Source of the DNA: Lottia gigantea | Lineage: Eukaryota; Mollusca; Gastropoda; Lottiidae | DNA: 64,000 bases | Assembly (NCBI RefSeq): GCF_000327385.1 | Contig: NW_008707617.1 | Location: 3,004,377-3,068,376, forward strand | Direction: 5' to 3' | Shown here: piece after piece, positions 1-11,372 of the stretch | Position numbering within the stretch: position 1 is the first letter of the stretch | Layout: every line of letters starts with the position of its first letter | The notes under the pieces: model-generated | Seen by the model: only the letters and a program-made list of their open reading frames with translations | What the model was told of the DNA's origin: nothing | Database searches by the model: none | Program-made: the position numbers and the translations under genes

Positions 1-2180
1 CGTTGAGGACTTGCTTGAGAGCGTTGATAATATTTCGGAAGCCATTGAACTGCGTTGGCAGTTAAGGTCACTTCTACTAGGCGCTGGATTTGAAATACGC
101 AAATGGTTGTCCAATAAAGCAACAGTGTTGACAGACGTTCCTGTTTCTGATAGACTTAACAAACTTTCTCTTGATGATGGTAATCTCCCGTCTATTAAAA
201 CACTTGGAATATTGTGGTGCGCAGAAACTGACTCATTCACTTTTGAAGTAGCTGAGACCCACTTGCTACTTTGATCCCCTAAACCTGGTCGCACCGTTTA
301 CTTATAGGGCCAAGTTAGGGATCCAAAACACGTGGGTACGTGGTTTGGATTTGGATGCTAATCTTCTTGACGACCTTAAGCAACAGTGGACTTGCTGGTT
401 TTCTGAGCTGCCTTTGTTACAAAACATAGCCATTCCTCGATGCCTTGTAAAAGACGGACACCAGATTTTGGACAGGACATTGTATGTATTTGTTGACGTA
501 TCAGAAAAATCTTACGCAACTTGTTGTTACCTCCGTTGTGAGTACTCAAATGGTAGCTAAAACTCGCGTAACGCCATTAAAGACAGTTTCGATACCAAGA
601 ACTTTGTGGCGCAGTGGTCGGAGTGCGCTTGGCAATCTCAGTTTGCGAAGTACTTAGAATTCCAAAAACCTTGACAACATTCTGGTGCGATAGTCGAAAT
701 GTACTTTACTGGATAAAAGGAGAATTATGCACTTACAAACCATTCGATCACATCGAGTAGGTGAGATTCATGAATCCTCGGAGCTCATACAATGGCGTTA
801 TGTTTCGACCAAGTCCACCAGTGCAGACTTGGCTAATCGTGGTTTATCTGCCGTCGAATTAGCTATCAGTGACCTTTGGTGGCACGGTCCAAATTTTTTA
901 TCGTTAGATCCATCGTCATGGCCAGATCGAGTGATCCCAAAGCCTGCAGAAATAGCCTTAACAACAAGAACTAATTTTAGTGACATTTTTCTAATAACCA
1001 ATCAGGTGATTGATTTTGGTAGACTCGATCCAACGCGCTAGAATCCAAGAAGTTACTCGAAATTAGAACTATTAACTTCTTGGATTCTAAGATTGATTCA
1101 TAAGTTTGACATCCAAAGTCGCGCATCTCGGACAATCATTTAAGTATTGCAGAACTTAAACAATCTAAAATATTCTGTTTTAAAACCTCTCAGTGGGACT
1201 CTTTCAGAGAGGAAATTTTATGTCTTCGAAAACATTCGTAAGATATTGAAATTATTGACTCTAAATCCAACTATCGATAAAGATGGTGTACTACGTGTTG
1301 ATGGCCGTCTTGGATTAGCTGAACATTTATCATTCGATGCAAAATTTCCTATAATATTTTAAGGAACTCATTGTATTTCGCGTCACATCACAACGTTCTT
1401 TCATGAAGATGGTAATCATGAAGTAGGAGTTTCGCAATCCTTGTCGTTATTGAGATCTAAATACTGGCGCTAGTAATCTGATAAAGTCAATTAAGTCATC
1501 CTACACTGAATGTATTAGACGTCGCAGGAAACCAGCAGTGCAAGTCATGGCACCTTAACCGGCGTATCGCCTTGGAACCCCACTTCGGTCTTTCGCAAGA
1601 ATTGGCGTCAATTATGCTGGACCTTTTCACACTAAGCAAGGCAGGGGTAAAACACTCGCCGTACACTTCGAAATGGCGTGGTCAATGCACACGCAGGGGT
1701 CGGACCGAAAAGTGTGAATTCGATTGCAGAGTATAGCGGCATTCAATCCGCGCAGGTGGCGCAGACGTAACGGACAAAAAATTGTTGACTGCGTTCGCAT
1801 CTGCTTTGGTACGAGGGAAACGATCTCAATGCTAGCCCTGTTTGACCCCAAACCATTTCCCTTTCGGACAATTGAGTGGACAACTGGACCCCAAGTGTGT
1901 GGACGAGTTTAAGTTCGACCCTCGGAAATGTTGGCGACGAGTGCAGGAACTTGTCAAACAATTTTGGCAACGATGGATAAAGGAAATATTACCAACATTG
2001 AACGCGAGAACAACATTGAACAACGGGATTTTTAGGAAGGAGACGTCGCACAGTTGTAGATCCAAACTCTCCTCGGGATAAATGGCCCTCGGAAAGAATT
2101 GTGAAAATGTTCCGCAGTGATGATAATCACGTGAGAGGAAATCAAAATTGGTGATAAGCTCTATAAAAGGTTCATAAGTC
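1..2180 (+). mobile_element. BEL/Pao LTR retrotransposon, 3' part of a fossil copy
   Basis: Short open stretches in all plus frames read like the polyprotein of a BEL/Pao element. In order they suggest the end of the reverse transcriptase and RNase H region (about 11-1040), an integrase with its zinc-binding N-terminus and core (about 1147-1900), and the C-terminal extension typical of BEL integrases (about 1900-2130). The copy enters the window already in progress, so its 5' end and 5' LTR are not visible. It is clearly broken, with multiple interruptions, and looks old. Family assignment is by motif recognition only. Gypsy or Copia is less likely because of the Pao-type linker between reverse transcriptase and RNase H. 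Confidence 0.8.
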
Positions 2181-2181
2181 A

Positions 2182-2700
2182 TTTATGTCCATTGGAAGCA
2201 TAGTGATGTGCTTATATAATATGTGTGTTATAAATCATAAAATTCCACAGTGCGCGTTTGTGGATAATAAGTTATGTATTTAAAGGGATTATTAGTTAAA
2301 AGAAAAAAGAATGTTCGTTCTGGGATATGGAGAAATAAAAAAAATATGTATTCTTAAAAATGTTCTGTTCTGTTTTATCGTCAAGAACAATAGGATTGTG
2401 GCATAGTAGGCTAAAGACTATCTGTGATAATGGTATTTTTTATATTTATATATCCTAAATTTGTATTTTTTATATCTTTGAATTGTTGATATAGCCAACA
2501 ATAAGGAGGGGGATATGTTCGGGATCGGTGCTTCGAAGAGATTGTATTTAGGGGTGGGGGGTAGGGGCAAATCAGATATTTCGCCGATTTCGACCAAAAA
2601 AGGATATTTTTTTAAAATTAGTTATTAATGAAAGTCTAACATAATCTGCCTCTATTTAGGCCTACTTGAAATTGGACACGAAAGGGTATGTTGTAAAATA
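2182..2700. other. AT-rich stretch, possible remnant of the retrotransposon 3' LTR
   Basis: This gap between the BEL/Pao fossil and the next gene has no coding signal. It may contain the 3' LTR, but without the 5' LTR in the window the ends cannot be fixed. A G-rich tract lies at about 2551-2575 (runs of 4, 6 and 4 G). Otherwise nothing is seen. Confidence 0.3.
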
Positions 2701-2705
2701 AATAT

Positions 2706-2711
2706 TTTATT
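2706..2711 (-). promoter_or_regulatory. polyadenylation signal AATAAA for the 2874-3956 gene
   Basis: A canonical AATAAA on the minus strand lies about 165 bases downstream of the stop codon of the minus-strand gene. This is a normal distance for a short 3' UTR. Confidence 0.5.
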
Positions 2712-2784
2712 CCGCCAAATATACAAATATAATGAGATATATAAATAGATATACAATAGTATTGCACAAAGAGGTAAAGTTTTT

Positions 2785-2838
2785 ATAATAGATTAATAAC
2801 TGATAATAGATTAATAACTGATAATAGATTAATAACTG
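2785..2838. repeat. three perfect 18 bp tandem copies
   Basis: The unit ATAATAGATTAATAACTG occurs three times head to tail just after the stop codon of the minus-strand gene, so inside its predicted 3' UTR. Confidence 0.9.
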
Positions 2839-2873
2839 ATGTCCAAAATGTCCGAGTTGATAGAATCTTGTGT

Positions 2874-3956
2874 CTACATAAATATTTCCTCTGCTATACA
2901 TCTCAACTGTTCTTTGAAGACTTTTTGTCTAAAATTATCTTTTATTTTATGATAATTGTTTAATTTGTACTGCCAGTACGGACTATTTTTAGTTTGCCTT
3001 GGATAATCTATCCCTGGTAAGAGAGCCCAATTGGGAACATCAAGAGGTGCTTGAAAATAAAATTCATCGGACCAGTTGTTGATGGTTGTGTTTGACTCGA
3101 TCAGATCTTCAATATTATCGTCTTTCATGTCCACTTCAGTTTTCCAAGGAAAAGCATCCAAATTAAAATCGATCCCCGGAAGCATCATCCACGAGGGGAT
3201 GTCAACGAGAGGGGTCTGTATCCAGGGGTCGTCTGCCCACACCAAATCCTTCACATTATCTTCAATTACTTGACCTGAAAAAGAACGAGAAGATTGCAAA
3301 TTAGTTGAATTATATCTCAGGGTATACAACAAACCTTTCACTACAAACCAATAGTTGAATTTAAACAACAAGGTTTTGATTTCAATTAAAAGTGTATCTT
3401 GTACCAAATATAAGTAGTAAAATATACCTTCAATCTTGGCCCATTCTGGAACATCAACATCTATACAGTTCGACCACGGCTCCTCCGCCCAATTCTCAAT
3501 TTCCTTAAATTCGTCAATTTCATCGTTGACAGTCTTATTGTTGTTGTTGTTGTCGATGTGATTATTTTGGTTGAGGTCGAAGTTCACACCTAAAATTTCA
3601 AGGTATTGGGTTACAGAGACTATTTATGAAAAGGAAAACTTATTTTTGAGGAAAAAATCAAACCAAACTTATTCAGATGATAAATAACCAATTTTTGCAT
3701 CTTTTATACTTAATGGAATATTTTTATAGGTTTAGATTACTTACTGTTATTATCAGTGAAAAGTTCAGATTGGATACTGTTCAATAGATAATCCAAAATA
3801 ACCTCGTCTACATAATAACTTATTACTGGTAATCTGAAATATTAATATCAACAAATTAATTTAGTCAACAACTTTCTTCTAAAACCGATTTAATGATTTC
3901 AGTTACAGAAAAACTTTACATTGTATATTCTAATACTATACTTACATAATCGTCAT
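2874..3956 (-). CDS. unrecognised 220-residue protein with three Trp/Asp/Pro-rich motifs
   Basis: A spliced model on the minus strand gives an intact 220-residue protein. Coding exons are 3956-3946, 3833-3745, 3589-3428 and 3274-2874. All introns have GT-AG ends and all junctions keep frame; the last intron (153 bp) has no stop and is read through in a naive translation. The N-terminus is mildly hydrophobic (residues 3-25), followed by an Asn-rich linker (41-51). Three related motifs follow at about 66-88, 99-123 and 153-177, of the form W-[AS]-[DE]-[DE]-x-[WY], then D-[VI]-P-x-W, then a Gly-Ile end; the last two end PGID. The C-terminus (about 190-220) is basic and could be helical. No signal peptide or membrane anchor is clear, and I do not recognise the family. 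The motif spacing suggests repeated peptide docking elements, which is inference. A CRE palindrome lies about 125 bases upstream of the start. Confidence 0.75.
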
Positions 3957-4079
3957 TTCTATTAAACTACAGAAAATATCAAAAACCACAAAACTCTGAC
4001 AGCAGCAGAAAATGAATCCTTCAGTGTTTGAAATCCAAATACTACATGAATTCTAACCAATTTGACGTTATTTCTCTTA

Positions 4080-4087
4080 TGACGTCA
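4080..4087. promoter_or_regulatory. CRE palindrome TGACGTCA upstream of the 2874-3956 gene
   Basis: A perfect CREB/ATF-type palindrome lies 124 bases 5' of the start codon at 3956 on the minus strand. No TATA box is obvious. It is a plausible promoter element for that gene. Confidence 0.4.
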
Positions 4088-4427
4088 TAATGAATATATG
4101 AGAACAAATGACTATAAAATTTCATCTTCGATTATAAAAAATGCCTTATGTGCCCAGAAAAGAGTAGAGATTCTTTTTTTTTGTTTAAATCTAACTAAAC
4201 TCTTTAGCCCTAGCCTAGTACCAAACGTTGGACACTAGTAATTAAATTTCAATCTATCGGCATGATAAGCAAATGACAAATTCTACCAATATTGTGCAAA
4301 AATTACACGGGTTTTGGTCATTTCTCTAATCCATAACCTCTATACTACTTAACAACTTAGTTATAAATGCCACCATCTTATAATGGGAGATAACATAATA
4401 ATTATGATATTGTGGTCTGGTGGTAAA

Positions 4428-4965
4428 ATGATTACGAATTCTCTTGTGGGAGCTACGTCATTTCCGGTTAACTCTTTACTAGAATTGGTTCCCAAAGGCA
4501 TTGGACGAAGAATTGGATTGTCCAAAAGAAAAGTCAAAGTTGTCCCCGATATAAGTTAGAAAACCTTTTTACCATCTCTTTAATGGTTGGGGTTACTTTG
4601 GGGTGTCTGGCAGGGGGTTTCCTTCACAGAAAATGTTTGGCAGTGGTCATTTTAGATGTACCAGGCAATGGCGAACAACATACAAAAGCTCGTAAGGTGA
4701 TCTAGCTAAACTTTCTTCATCGGTTTTTATTGTCTGGTGGGCACATTCCACCACTGCAAATATTTTATTTGACCTCCCTGACCACAACCACCATTACATG
4801 CCCGGCAGGATCGTTACTACTAAGTGTAGCCATGTTTTGGACTTGTACCAATTTACTGTAAAACAAGTTTCTTGGCCTTTTGATGAAGGCTATTGTATTG
4901 GGGAACATTTAACTTGTACTTGCACCATTCCCTTTGAACGCCCGGTGCCTGTAGTTATTCGGTAA
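4428..4965 (+). other. two unrecognised coding-like stretches
   Basis: Bases 4428-4559 (43 codons from ATG, basic) and 4696-4965 (89 codons, no ATG at the start, Cys- and Trp-containing) have residue composition and GC content more like protein than the AT-rich flanks. They lie in different frames. I recognise neither. They may be exons or remains of an old inserted gene; origin unknown. No function is proposed. Confidence 0.25.
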
Positions 4966-5535
4966 AATGGTCAAATTATGACATCTATATAAAACGAACA
5001 TCGCTTCTTCAACACATGATCTTTTTGCAGGTACACCTCATATTGGGTACCGAGATTTTAAACCAGCCAATCAAGACGCATATATTACGTGACCAATTTT
5101 AACGTTCAGTTTTGTAAATAGAAATACAAGCATGAAACTCGTGATTATTTTTAGTAGGCCCACGGACAGCCCCTCATGTGAAAACTTCGTTTTGCATTGT
5201 AAAATGAATAACGGTCCCATTTATTTATTGATAAGGTTGGAATGATATTGAGGTGTTTACAAATGTCTTGATGGCATAATACAAGGTTATTCGTCAGACA
5301 GAGCGACGTAATAAAACATGTTTCATCTAATGATCTATAACAACTTGATCACGTTTATTTATACGTTTTTCATTTGTCGAAAGTCTTCTATATTACCACA
5401 GCCTTATTACGGAAAAGTTATAATCATGATCTTTTGTATTTAATTAAAAGATATTGGAAACTATTACAGGTTGAATCAATTTTGTAGAATCTAATCACAT
5501 TATAATGAATGCTGTGGCGTTTCTAGGTAACATCA

Positions 5536-5556
5536 GGTGGGGGTGGGGGTGGGGGG
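5536..5556 (+). repeat. G-rich tract
   Basis: Runs of 2, 5, 5 and 6 G separated by single T residues form a possible quadruplex tract. Apart from this, bases 4966-5762 show no gene or element that I can support. Confidence 0.5.
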
Positions 5557-5762
5557 CGAGCAGGTTCCACGAAATTTTCCAGGGGGCCATAAGTCATTTT
5601 TTCAAAGATAGCTTGCCAGGCAAGTTTAATGTACGCCCACAGACAGGTTTGATTTTAAATAAAAATATTTGGCCGTCCAGGAAAAAATTACCACACAAGT
5701 ATGATATATTCAACCTTCAGACATACAATTCGTTTGAACTTATTGAGGCGATACTGAGTATT

Positions 5763-6310
5763 ACCAAGTTTCGTCAAAATATGTCAAGGATTGGGCCTTC
5801 TAGAGTGTTTAAAGGCTACAACGCGTTTTTAAGAACAAGGGCAATAGCTCATACTAAATATTTTTCGATTTTTCTGATTATCAATAGGGTTCATCCTTGG
5901 TTGATTACACACACCCACACTACGTTTCGTCAAAATCCATCAAGAATTGTGCCTTCTAGAGTGTTTACGTGTTAAAAATTGAACGCATTTTCAAAAACAA
6001 GTGCAATAACTCATACTTATTATTTTTCGATTTTGTGGGGTTTTTTTTAACAGGGCTCGTGCTTAGGTTACTAACACGTATACCAAGTTTCGTCAAAATC
6101 ATTCAAAAAGTGTGCCTTCTAGAGTGTTTACGTGCTAACAATTGAACGCATTTTCAAGAACAAGGGCAACAACTCTAACTAAATATTTTTCGATTTTCAA
6201 TAGGGTTCATCTTTGGGTAATTACAAACAATCAAGTTGCGTCGATATCAGTCAAGAATTGTGCCTTGTAGCAATTATGGACGGACGGACATGGATGACGG
6301 CAAGAAAAAC
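5763..6310 (+). repeat. four diverged tandem units of about 148-163 bp
   Basis: Units start near 5763, 5919, 6082 and 6230. Each begins with a version of AAGTTTCGTCAAAAT followed by GTGCCTTCTAGAGTGTTTA. The last unit is cut short and runs into a GGACGGACATGGATGACGG-type end. Divergence between units indicates an old, probably dispersed, family. Confidence 0.8.
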
Positions 6311-6364
6311 CCCACTGAATAAAAGATAAACATCATTTCATATCAAATGACATGCTCTTATTTT

Positions 6365-6847
6365 GGGCAGTGGCTTTTTAACACTGGTGTGGTAAGCATG
6401 GTAAAAAGCCATAAGTACCCTTACAGCTATTTACCACGGCGTGGTAAATAAAATTAGTCATGATTTGATATTCCTTTCGTGAAAAATTGCTTAAAACTAC
6501 CTAAATATTCAAAATAACGATTTTGCATTATAACAATCATCGTGTTCATCAAAAATTGGGATATTTTCCTTCGCTAGGGATATTAAAATGCTTATTCTAG
6601 TGTGCTAACAATGTGAAATGTGCACAATATTTATGTTTTTGAAACCTAAAAATTGTGATTTTTTTTAAGTATTAATAAATAAAAACCACCAAATAAAAAA
6701 AACCTAGTAAAATTTAGTTTTGTCTCCATAGACTAATTAATATGGTGACATTGGTCTAATTTAACAAGTTACCACGCCGTGGTATGTAGCTGTAAGGGTA
6801 CTTATGTCTATCACTCTTACCACGCCAGTGGAAAATAGCCACTGCCC
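6365..6847. mobile_element. MITE, 483 bp, with ~80 bp inverted repeats and 7 bp target duplication
   Basis: The ends GGGCAGTGGCT and AGCCACTGCCC are inverted. The similarity continues inward for about 80 bases, including TAAGTACCCTTACAGCTA and the palindrome ACCACGGCGTGGT. The flanks carry the direct repeat TTATTTT at 6358-6364 and 6848-6854. No transposase is encoded. The CAGTGGC ends recall hAT elements, but hAT normally duplicates 8 bp, so the superfamily is left open. Confidence 0.85.
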
Positions 6848-6967
6848 TTATTTTGGGAGATATTGATTGTTTTGATAATGATTAGCTTACGATTATACAG
6901 CGTACTGATTTCTCGAAGCAAATTTTTCAAGAACATATACGCGTCTTTTAAGAGCTATATCGTTGCG

Positions 6968-7166
6968 TAGCCTACTTACCAAAACATGAGACGATCAGAA
7001 ACGACCACGAACAGGTGACCCTTTAGCATGCTTAGAATTCACGCTAAATAGGCCTAGTTTGGGGTCGTTTCCTGTTGTTTTCCTGCATGGTTCCTGGTCG
7101 TTTCAAATTTTCGTTAGTCGTTTCCTGATCGTTTCTGGTCGGTTTATGTTTTAGTAAGTACGGTGC
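6968..7166. mobile_element. MITE, ~199 bp, flanked by CGTTGCG
   Basis: Inverted ends share TACTTAC[CT]AAAACAT, then GACGATCAGAAACGA-like sequence, for about 35-40 imperfect bases per arm. The direct repeat CGTTGCG (6961-6967 and 7167-7173) fits a target-site duplication. Internal repeats of GTCGTTTCCTG make the centre partly tandem. Confidence 0.7.
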
Positions 7167-7173
7167 CGTTGCG

Positions 7174-7860
7174 CATTGATTAGCACTATTGCAGTCTGAT
7201 GATCTAAGAAGCTAGAGTTTCTTTAATTGGATGTGATAGCCTATAACCTAGCTATTCCAAATGACATGAACAAAAATCAAATAATTGACAGGCCTATATC
7301 GGCGTAGGCCTATAAATAGAAGATTTGGGCTACTGCAACAAACTAGGTCTGATAGATATTAAAATTATGCCAGACCAGAATGAACGAAACCTGATCTAAA
7401 AAGACAGGCGATCTAGGCTAGACCCTATAGGCTACTTTTTTTCAATTCTTGATAGAACGTAGCCATTATCAACAGGACTTGCCTAAATAAAACCTAATTT
7501 TGGAAGTAGATCTAGAAGCATAAAAATCCGTAAGGAATGCACGCGGACCTGGTGTGGTTAGATGTCTAAGGAGAGGCCTTATAGGCCAAGGTAGGTCTGT
7601 AGCCTAAGGTAAGTTAGGAAACTCTGGGCCAAAAGAGGTTGTCACGACTCACAGGACCAGCCACTTGAGCCTAGCCTACTCGGCCTAGCCTAGCCTACTC
7701 GGTGACAATCATTATAAAATTAATTATTTAGATAAGAAGATGTTTTTGCCAATGACAGGCTTATAGAATGTGTACAGTTATAAGAGATTGTTGAACAATG
7801 AGATAATAGTATTAATATAGAGATTATGTGATACTGTTGTTGCTCTAGCATAAAATCGAT
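7174..7860. other. no gene seen; short AGCCTA-type repeats
   Basis: The stretch holds many copies of short TAGGCCTA or AGCCTA words, with a small tandem run near 7670-7702. No coding signal is seen. Confidence 0.4.
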
Positions 7861-7888
7861 CCACTCTCAGCAGAACTACTACTGGTGA

Positions 7889-7926
7889 TGACGTCAGCCA
7901 CCTTACAGGAAGTGGTCGTCCATTTT
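7889..7926 (+). promoter_or_regulatory. TATA-less promoter-like block, possible start of the DCUN1D3 transcript
   Basis: Within 40 bases there is a perfect CRE (TGACGTCA, 7889-7896), an ETS-type site (CAGGAAGT, 7906-7913) and a CCATTTT (YY1-type) site. This cluster is typical of initiator-driven housekeeping promoters. GT donors follow near 8030 and 8090. The DCUN1D3 coding exon at 18867 is preceded by a good splice acceptor, so a distant 5' UTR exon must exist. This block is the best candidate that I see, but the link is inferred. Confidence 0.4.
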
Positions 7927-7999
7927 CATCGGAAACTAGAACACCTTAGACGTCTCTTATTAACTGGTTTATTCGACTCCTGAATGAAGTTTATCGATT

Positions 8000-10080
8000 T
8001 TAAATATTTTGCCTGAAATGGCTGTTAATTGGTAAATATTCAGTGATGCATTTTATTTTATGCGAACCAAGGAGGAGCTCAAAGTTGGGGTGAGAAATTT
8101 ACCATTCTTAGTGTTTTATCTCGATATTATGGATAACTATTCACACCAAAATTGCTAATGATACGTAGGCCTATACTCTTTCTAGAGTTTTGGCTTGTGT
8201 GGCGAACTACAACATTCTTTAGAGTGCCATTGAAGCTTATTAAATATTTCATTTTCCCTCTTTATCAGCTATTAATTCGTAACCAGGCAGATATGAAACT
8301 CAGCTTTTCTTCACTTTTTGTCAAATATTGTATGGAAAACCCCTTAAGCCAAAATTATAGATTATATCATTGGCCTATGTACTGTTGTCTGCTGTACATG
8401 TATTCATTTAAAGTACAGTGTTTAGACCAATATTTAGTAGGCTTATGATTAGTTCTTGGAATGATGGTTTTCTGTTAAAAAAAGTAGCCTATTCATAGGT
8501 ATCAGTAGGTCACTAGATGAATTCATAAATTCCATGGATTTGATTTAAAAAGCCAATGCTAGCCAGTGCCTATTGAAACCTGCTATAGAAATATTGATTA
8601 TAAGCAACTGTTTTTAGTATCCAAATATAACCTCTATGATAGTAAGCTTACATTTCTATGACATAGATAAAAAAAACGAAATAAAGTAAAGTTCTAATTA
8701 GTCCCTTTCTCCATTTATATATCTATCAGATTTATTGTATTCCCATAATGACTTTAACGGATTAGATCTTCATGCATACTTAGTGACAATGTTGAATATA
8801 ATCAATGTGAAAAATTCATTACAAATTTTCAATACTGCTTGGAGTTGCCAGTAACCAACAATATCACAGTATTCATATATATTGCAATGGCAAGATAAAA
8901 CCTGTATGAGATATCAAGATATGGGATGATACAATACAAAGGAACACTTTATCTTCAAAGTTTTAATGATTTTTTTTTGCGGTTGTATATTTTTAAATGA
9001 GAATATTGATGATAAATGTTCAAGATTTTACTGCTGTTACATTTACATTCACAATGGTGTTGTATTGTAGTGTATCCTTTTCATTGTGATATGTAAGCAT
9101 GTATTTTAATTTCTATGCATTTGGATGACCAGCCAGTTACAATTATAAAATATTTTCACAGTTAAAAACAGTTATATGAATATTTAAATTTGAAACTGTC
9201 AGATAATGCAAGAGACACATTTTGGTCCATAGTTTTCATTAATAAATACTCATAACTTCCCAACTTCCCAACAAAAAAACGGGACTCACTTTATTGCAAA
9301 AATAAAAATATTAGCGAATAAAAACATTTTATATGTATGTATAATTTTGAATTTTCTTACCAAGGACTAAATCACAATATGCAGCTGGCTTGTTCGCCCA
9401 CTCTAAAGAGTTTTAGAGTGACTTCTTAATGAATTATACCTGTTTGAGTTGAAAACCTAAAAAATACATGAAGTGAAATTTGGACCCACACAAACCACCT
9501 TTAAATATCTTTACATTCTTTAAAAATTGAAGGTACATTTTCTTTTTAAGATATCAAGGATCTAGATACCGGTAGTGATAGTAAAATAGATTTCAATATT
9601 TTATAATAGATAATATAAACTGGTCTTTAAAGTATTATACTTCTTATAGAACCGCCTACATTAATTACTGACAAGTAGGTACAATGACGGTAATGGATGT
9701 AGAGATATATCAAATATTTATAATATTTGGGGAAAGATTTGTCATTTTCTTTACCAATTGTATGTTTGTCTAAAAAATGGGAATTTTTTAGCTAAGATAA
9801 TTAACACTATTATTACTGATTAACATAGCAAAAAAATTCCCATTTCTGAGACTAAGGTTCAAAAAAGGGTGCATATGTCCCTTTAATAAGTTGAATTTTT
9901 AAAAAGTGTGTAATTTCAACAAGGTTTTCAAATCACATGTAAAGCTTAAATTTCTAAAATTCTACATTTTTAAGACTTTGTATATCAATTGCTTAAATTT
10001 AATCTTGTGATAATCAGACTCTGTGCCAGTTTAAAATTTCAAGTTTATATTTTCCCTGATTAACACTCAATAAAATGTAA
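8000..10080 (+). other. probable DCUN1D3 first-intron sequence
   Basis: AT-rich DNA without a convincing coding exon. Open frames here (for example 8152-8448) look like chance. It contains one hairpin, described separately. Confidence 0.35.
9771..9846. repeat. short fold-back sequence
   Basis: AAAAATGGGAATTTTTT and AAAAAAATTCCCATTT form inverted arms about 40 bases apart. They are followed by CTGAGACTAAGGTTC, the reverse complement of which occurs at 63426-63440, and by a word shared with 51190 and 63494. Confidence 0.6.
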
Positions 10081-10775
10081 AGCCCAACGCAGACGACGAA
10101 CATTTCTGTCGACGAACAAAAAAATATATTTGTTTTCCATTAACCGCAGATGACAAACATAATTCCGCAGAAGACGAATATTTAGCTCGAACAATACTCC
10201 AGTGCCGCGGAAAATCACATGAGCTCAAAATGGCGACGTCCAGAAGAAAATGTAAAATTGCGTTGGCTATTTTATTAATTTTAAAAAGACGCCAACGTAG
10301 ACGGCGAAAAAGGAGCATTTGGGTCCGTACCTGGATTCAACGTCGTAAAGAGCAGGGTGTGTTCGGCAACACGACCCAGAAATCGGCGATATCGACAAAG
10401 TCAAAAATCATAAACAAACAGGCAGATTGCGACCACATATCTACTAAAATCTGCTCCTTCTCCACAGTCCAAAATTTTGTGTTGGTGGATCCACTGGACG
10501 TCGCCATTTTGAGTGTCATGTGGTCTGGCTTCAATCGTTGATTGGTCTTTCGTCGATGAATGTTCGGCGCTAATGTTCCTCGTTAACGCAGACAGCGAAC
10601 AAAAACAAAGAATTGTTCGGGAGGCGAACAATTTAAAAAAAACAAACATGTTTGATTTCACTATTCTCACGAACAGTTTTGTTTGTGTTTCTGTAATCCG
10701 CAGACGGTTAAAAATATGATCGAAACAAAATTTTTACGATTGTTCGCTTAAAATGTTCCACGTTTGCTTTGGGCT
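10081..10775 (+). mobile_element. PIF/Harbinger derivative (695 bp) carrying the start of a transposase frame
   Basis: The ends AGCCCAACGCAGACG and, inverted, AGCCCAAAGCAAACG form terminal repeats that continue into CGAACATTT. The flanks are TAA on the left and TAT on the right, one base off a TAA-type duplication. A plus-strand frame from 10230 starts MATSRRK and contains RRQRRRRKRSIWVRTW, then IQRRKEQGVF. This resembles the conserved start of Harbinger/HARBI1-like nucleases (arginine run, W-x-R-x-W, then RR and Gly). The nuclease itself is absent, so this is a non-autonomous internally deleted copy. Subterminal GCAGACGACGAAC-like words recur on both sides. Confidence 0.7.
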
Positions 10776-10919
10776 TATGCCATTGTTTTAGTAAAGGCTA
10801 TAAAGTAGGAGAAAAAGGCATTATTTTGAAATAAAATGTGTCCTGATACAGTGATTTTATATTTTGATAGGCTTACTTCAAATACATTACTGACTGGAAA
10901 CATCCTAGTATATCAGTTT

Positions 10920-11372
10920 TGATACGCCCACATTTTAATTTGAGTTATTGCCGTGGACTTAGTATAATCGCGTCAAAATTCATTCATGAATACAGTAGAG
11001 ACTATAAGGATTTCATCTGATTTTAATGATGTTTGGTGTGAACATCTATAATAAAATGATCTTGGTCAAGATTAAATGAATGTTTTTGAGTTATTGCCCT
11101 TGAAATAGGAAAAATGCATCAAAATTTGTCACTGAACACAATAGAAACTACAGTCTTTATCTGATTTAAATGATACACAATTATGTTAAATGCGGCTATA
11201 CAGGAGACAGTTTAAGTCAAATTCTTTTTTAAATTTTGTGTGTTGGTTTAAATCAACAATATCTTGGACAAGTTAGATTTTGGTACAATATAACATAGAT
11301 TGGTGACTGCACTTGATATACTGAAAATTTATCAGGGAAAAGTGGGCGTATCTTGCCAGGCAACCACTTAAT
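10920..11372 (+). repeat. dispersed repeat, copy 1, with ~150 bp internal units
   Basis: Units contain GAGTTATTGCC, a CGTCAAAATT-like word and ATCTGATTTTAATGATG. The block ends in GGGCGTATCTTGCCAGGCAA. The same order of words occurs at 37690-38215. It is diverged and non-coding. Confidence 0.65.

Noticed and set aside
5505-5975. 156-codon plus-strand frame
   Set aside because: It runs from a G-rich tract into the ~155 bp tandem repeat and has no protein-like pattern.
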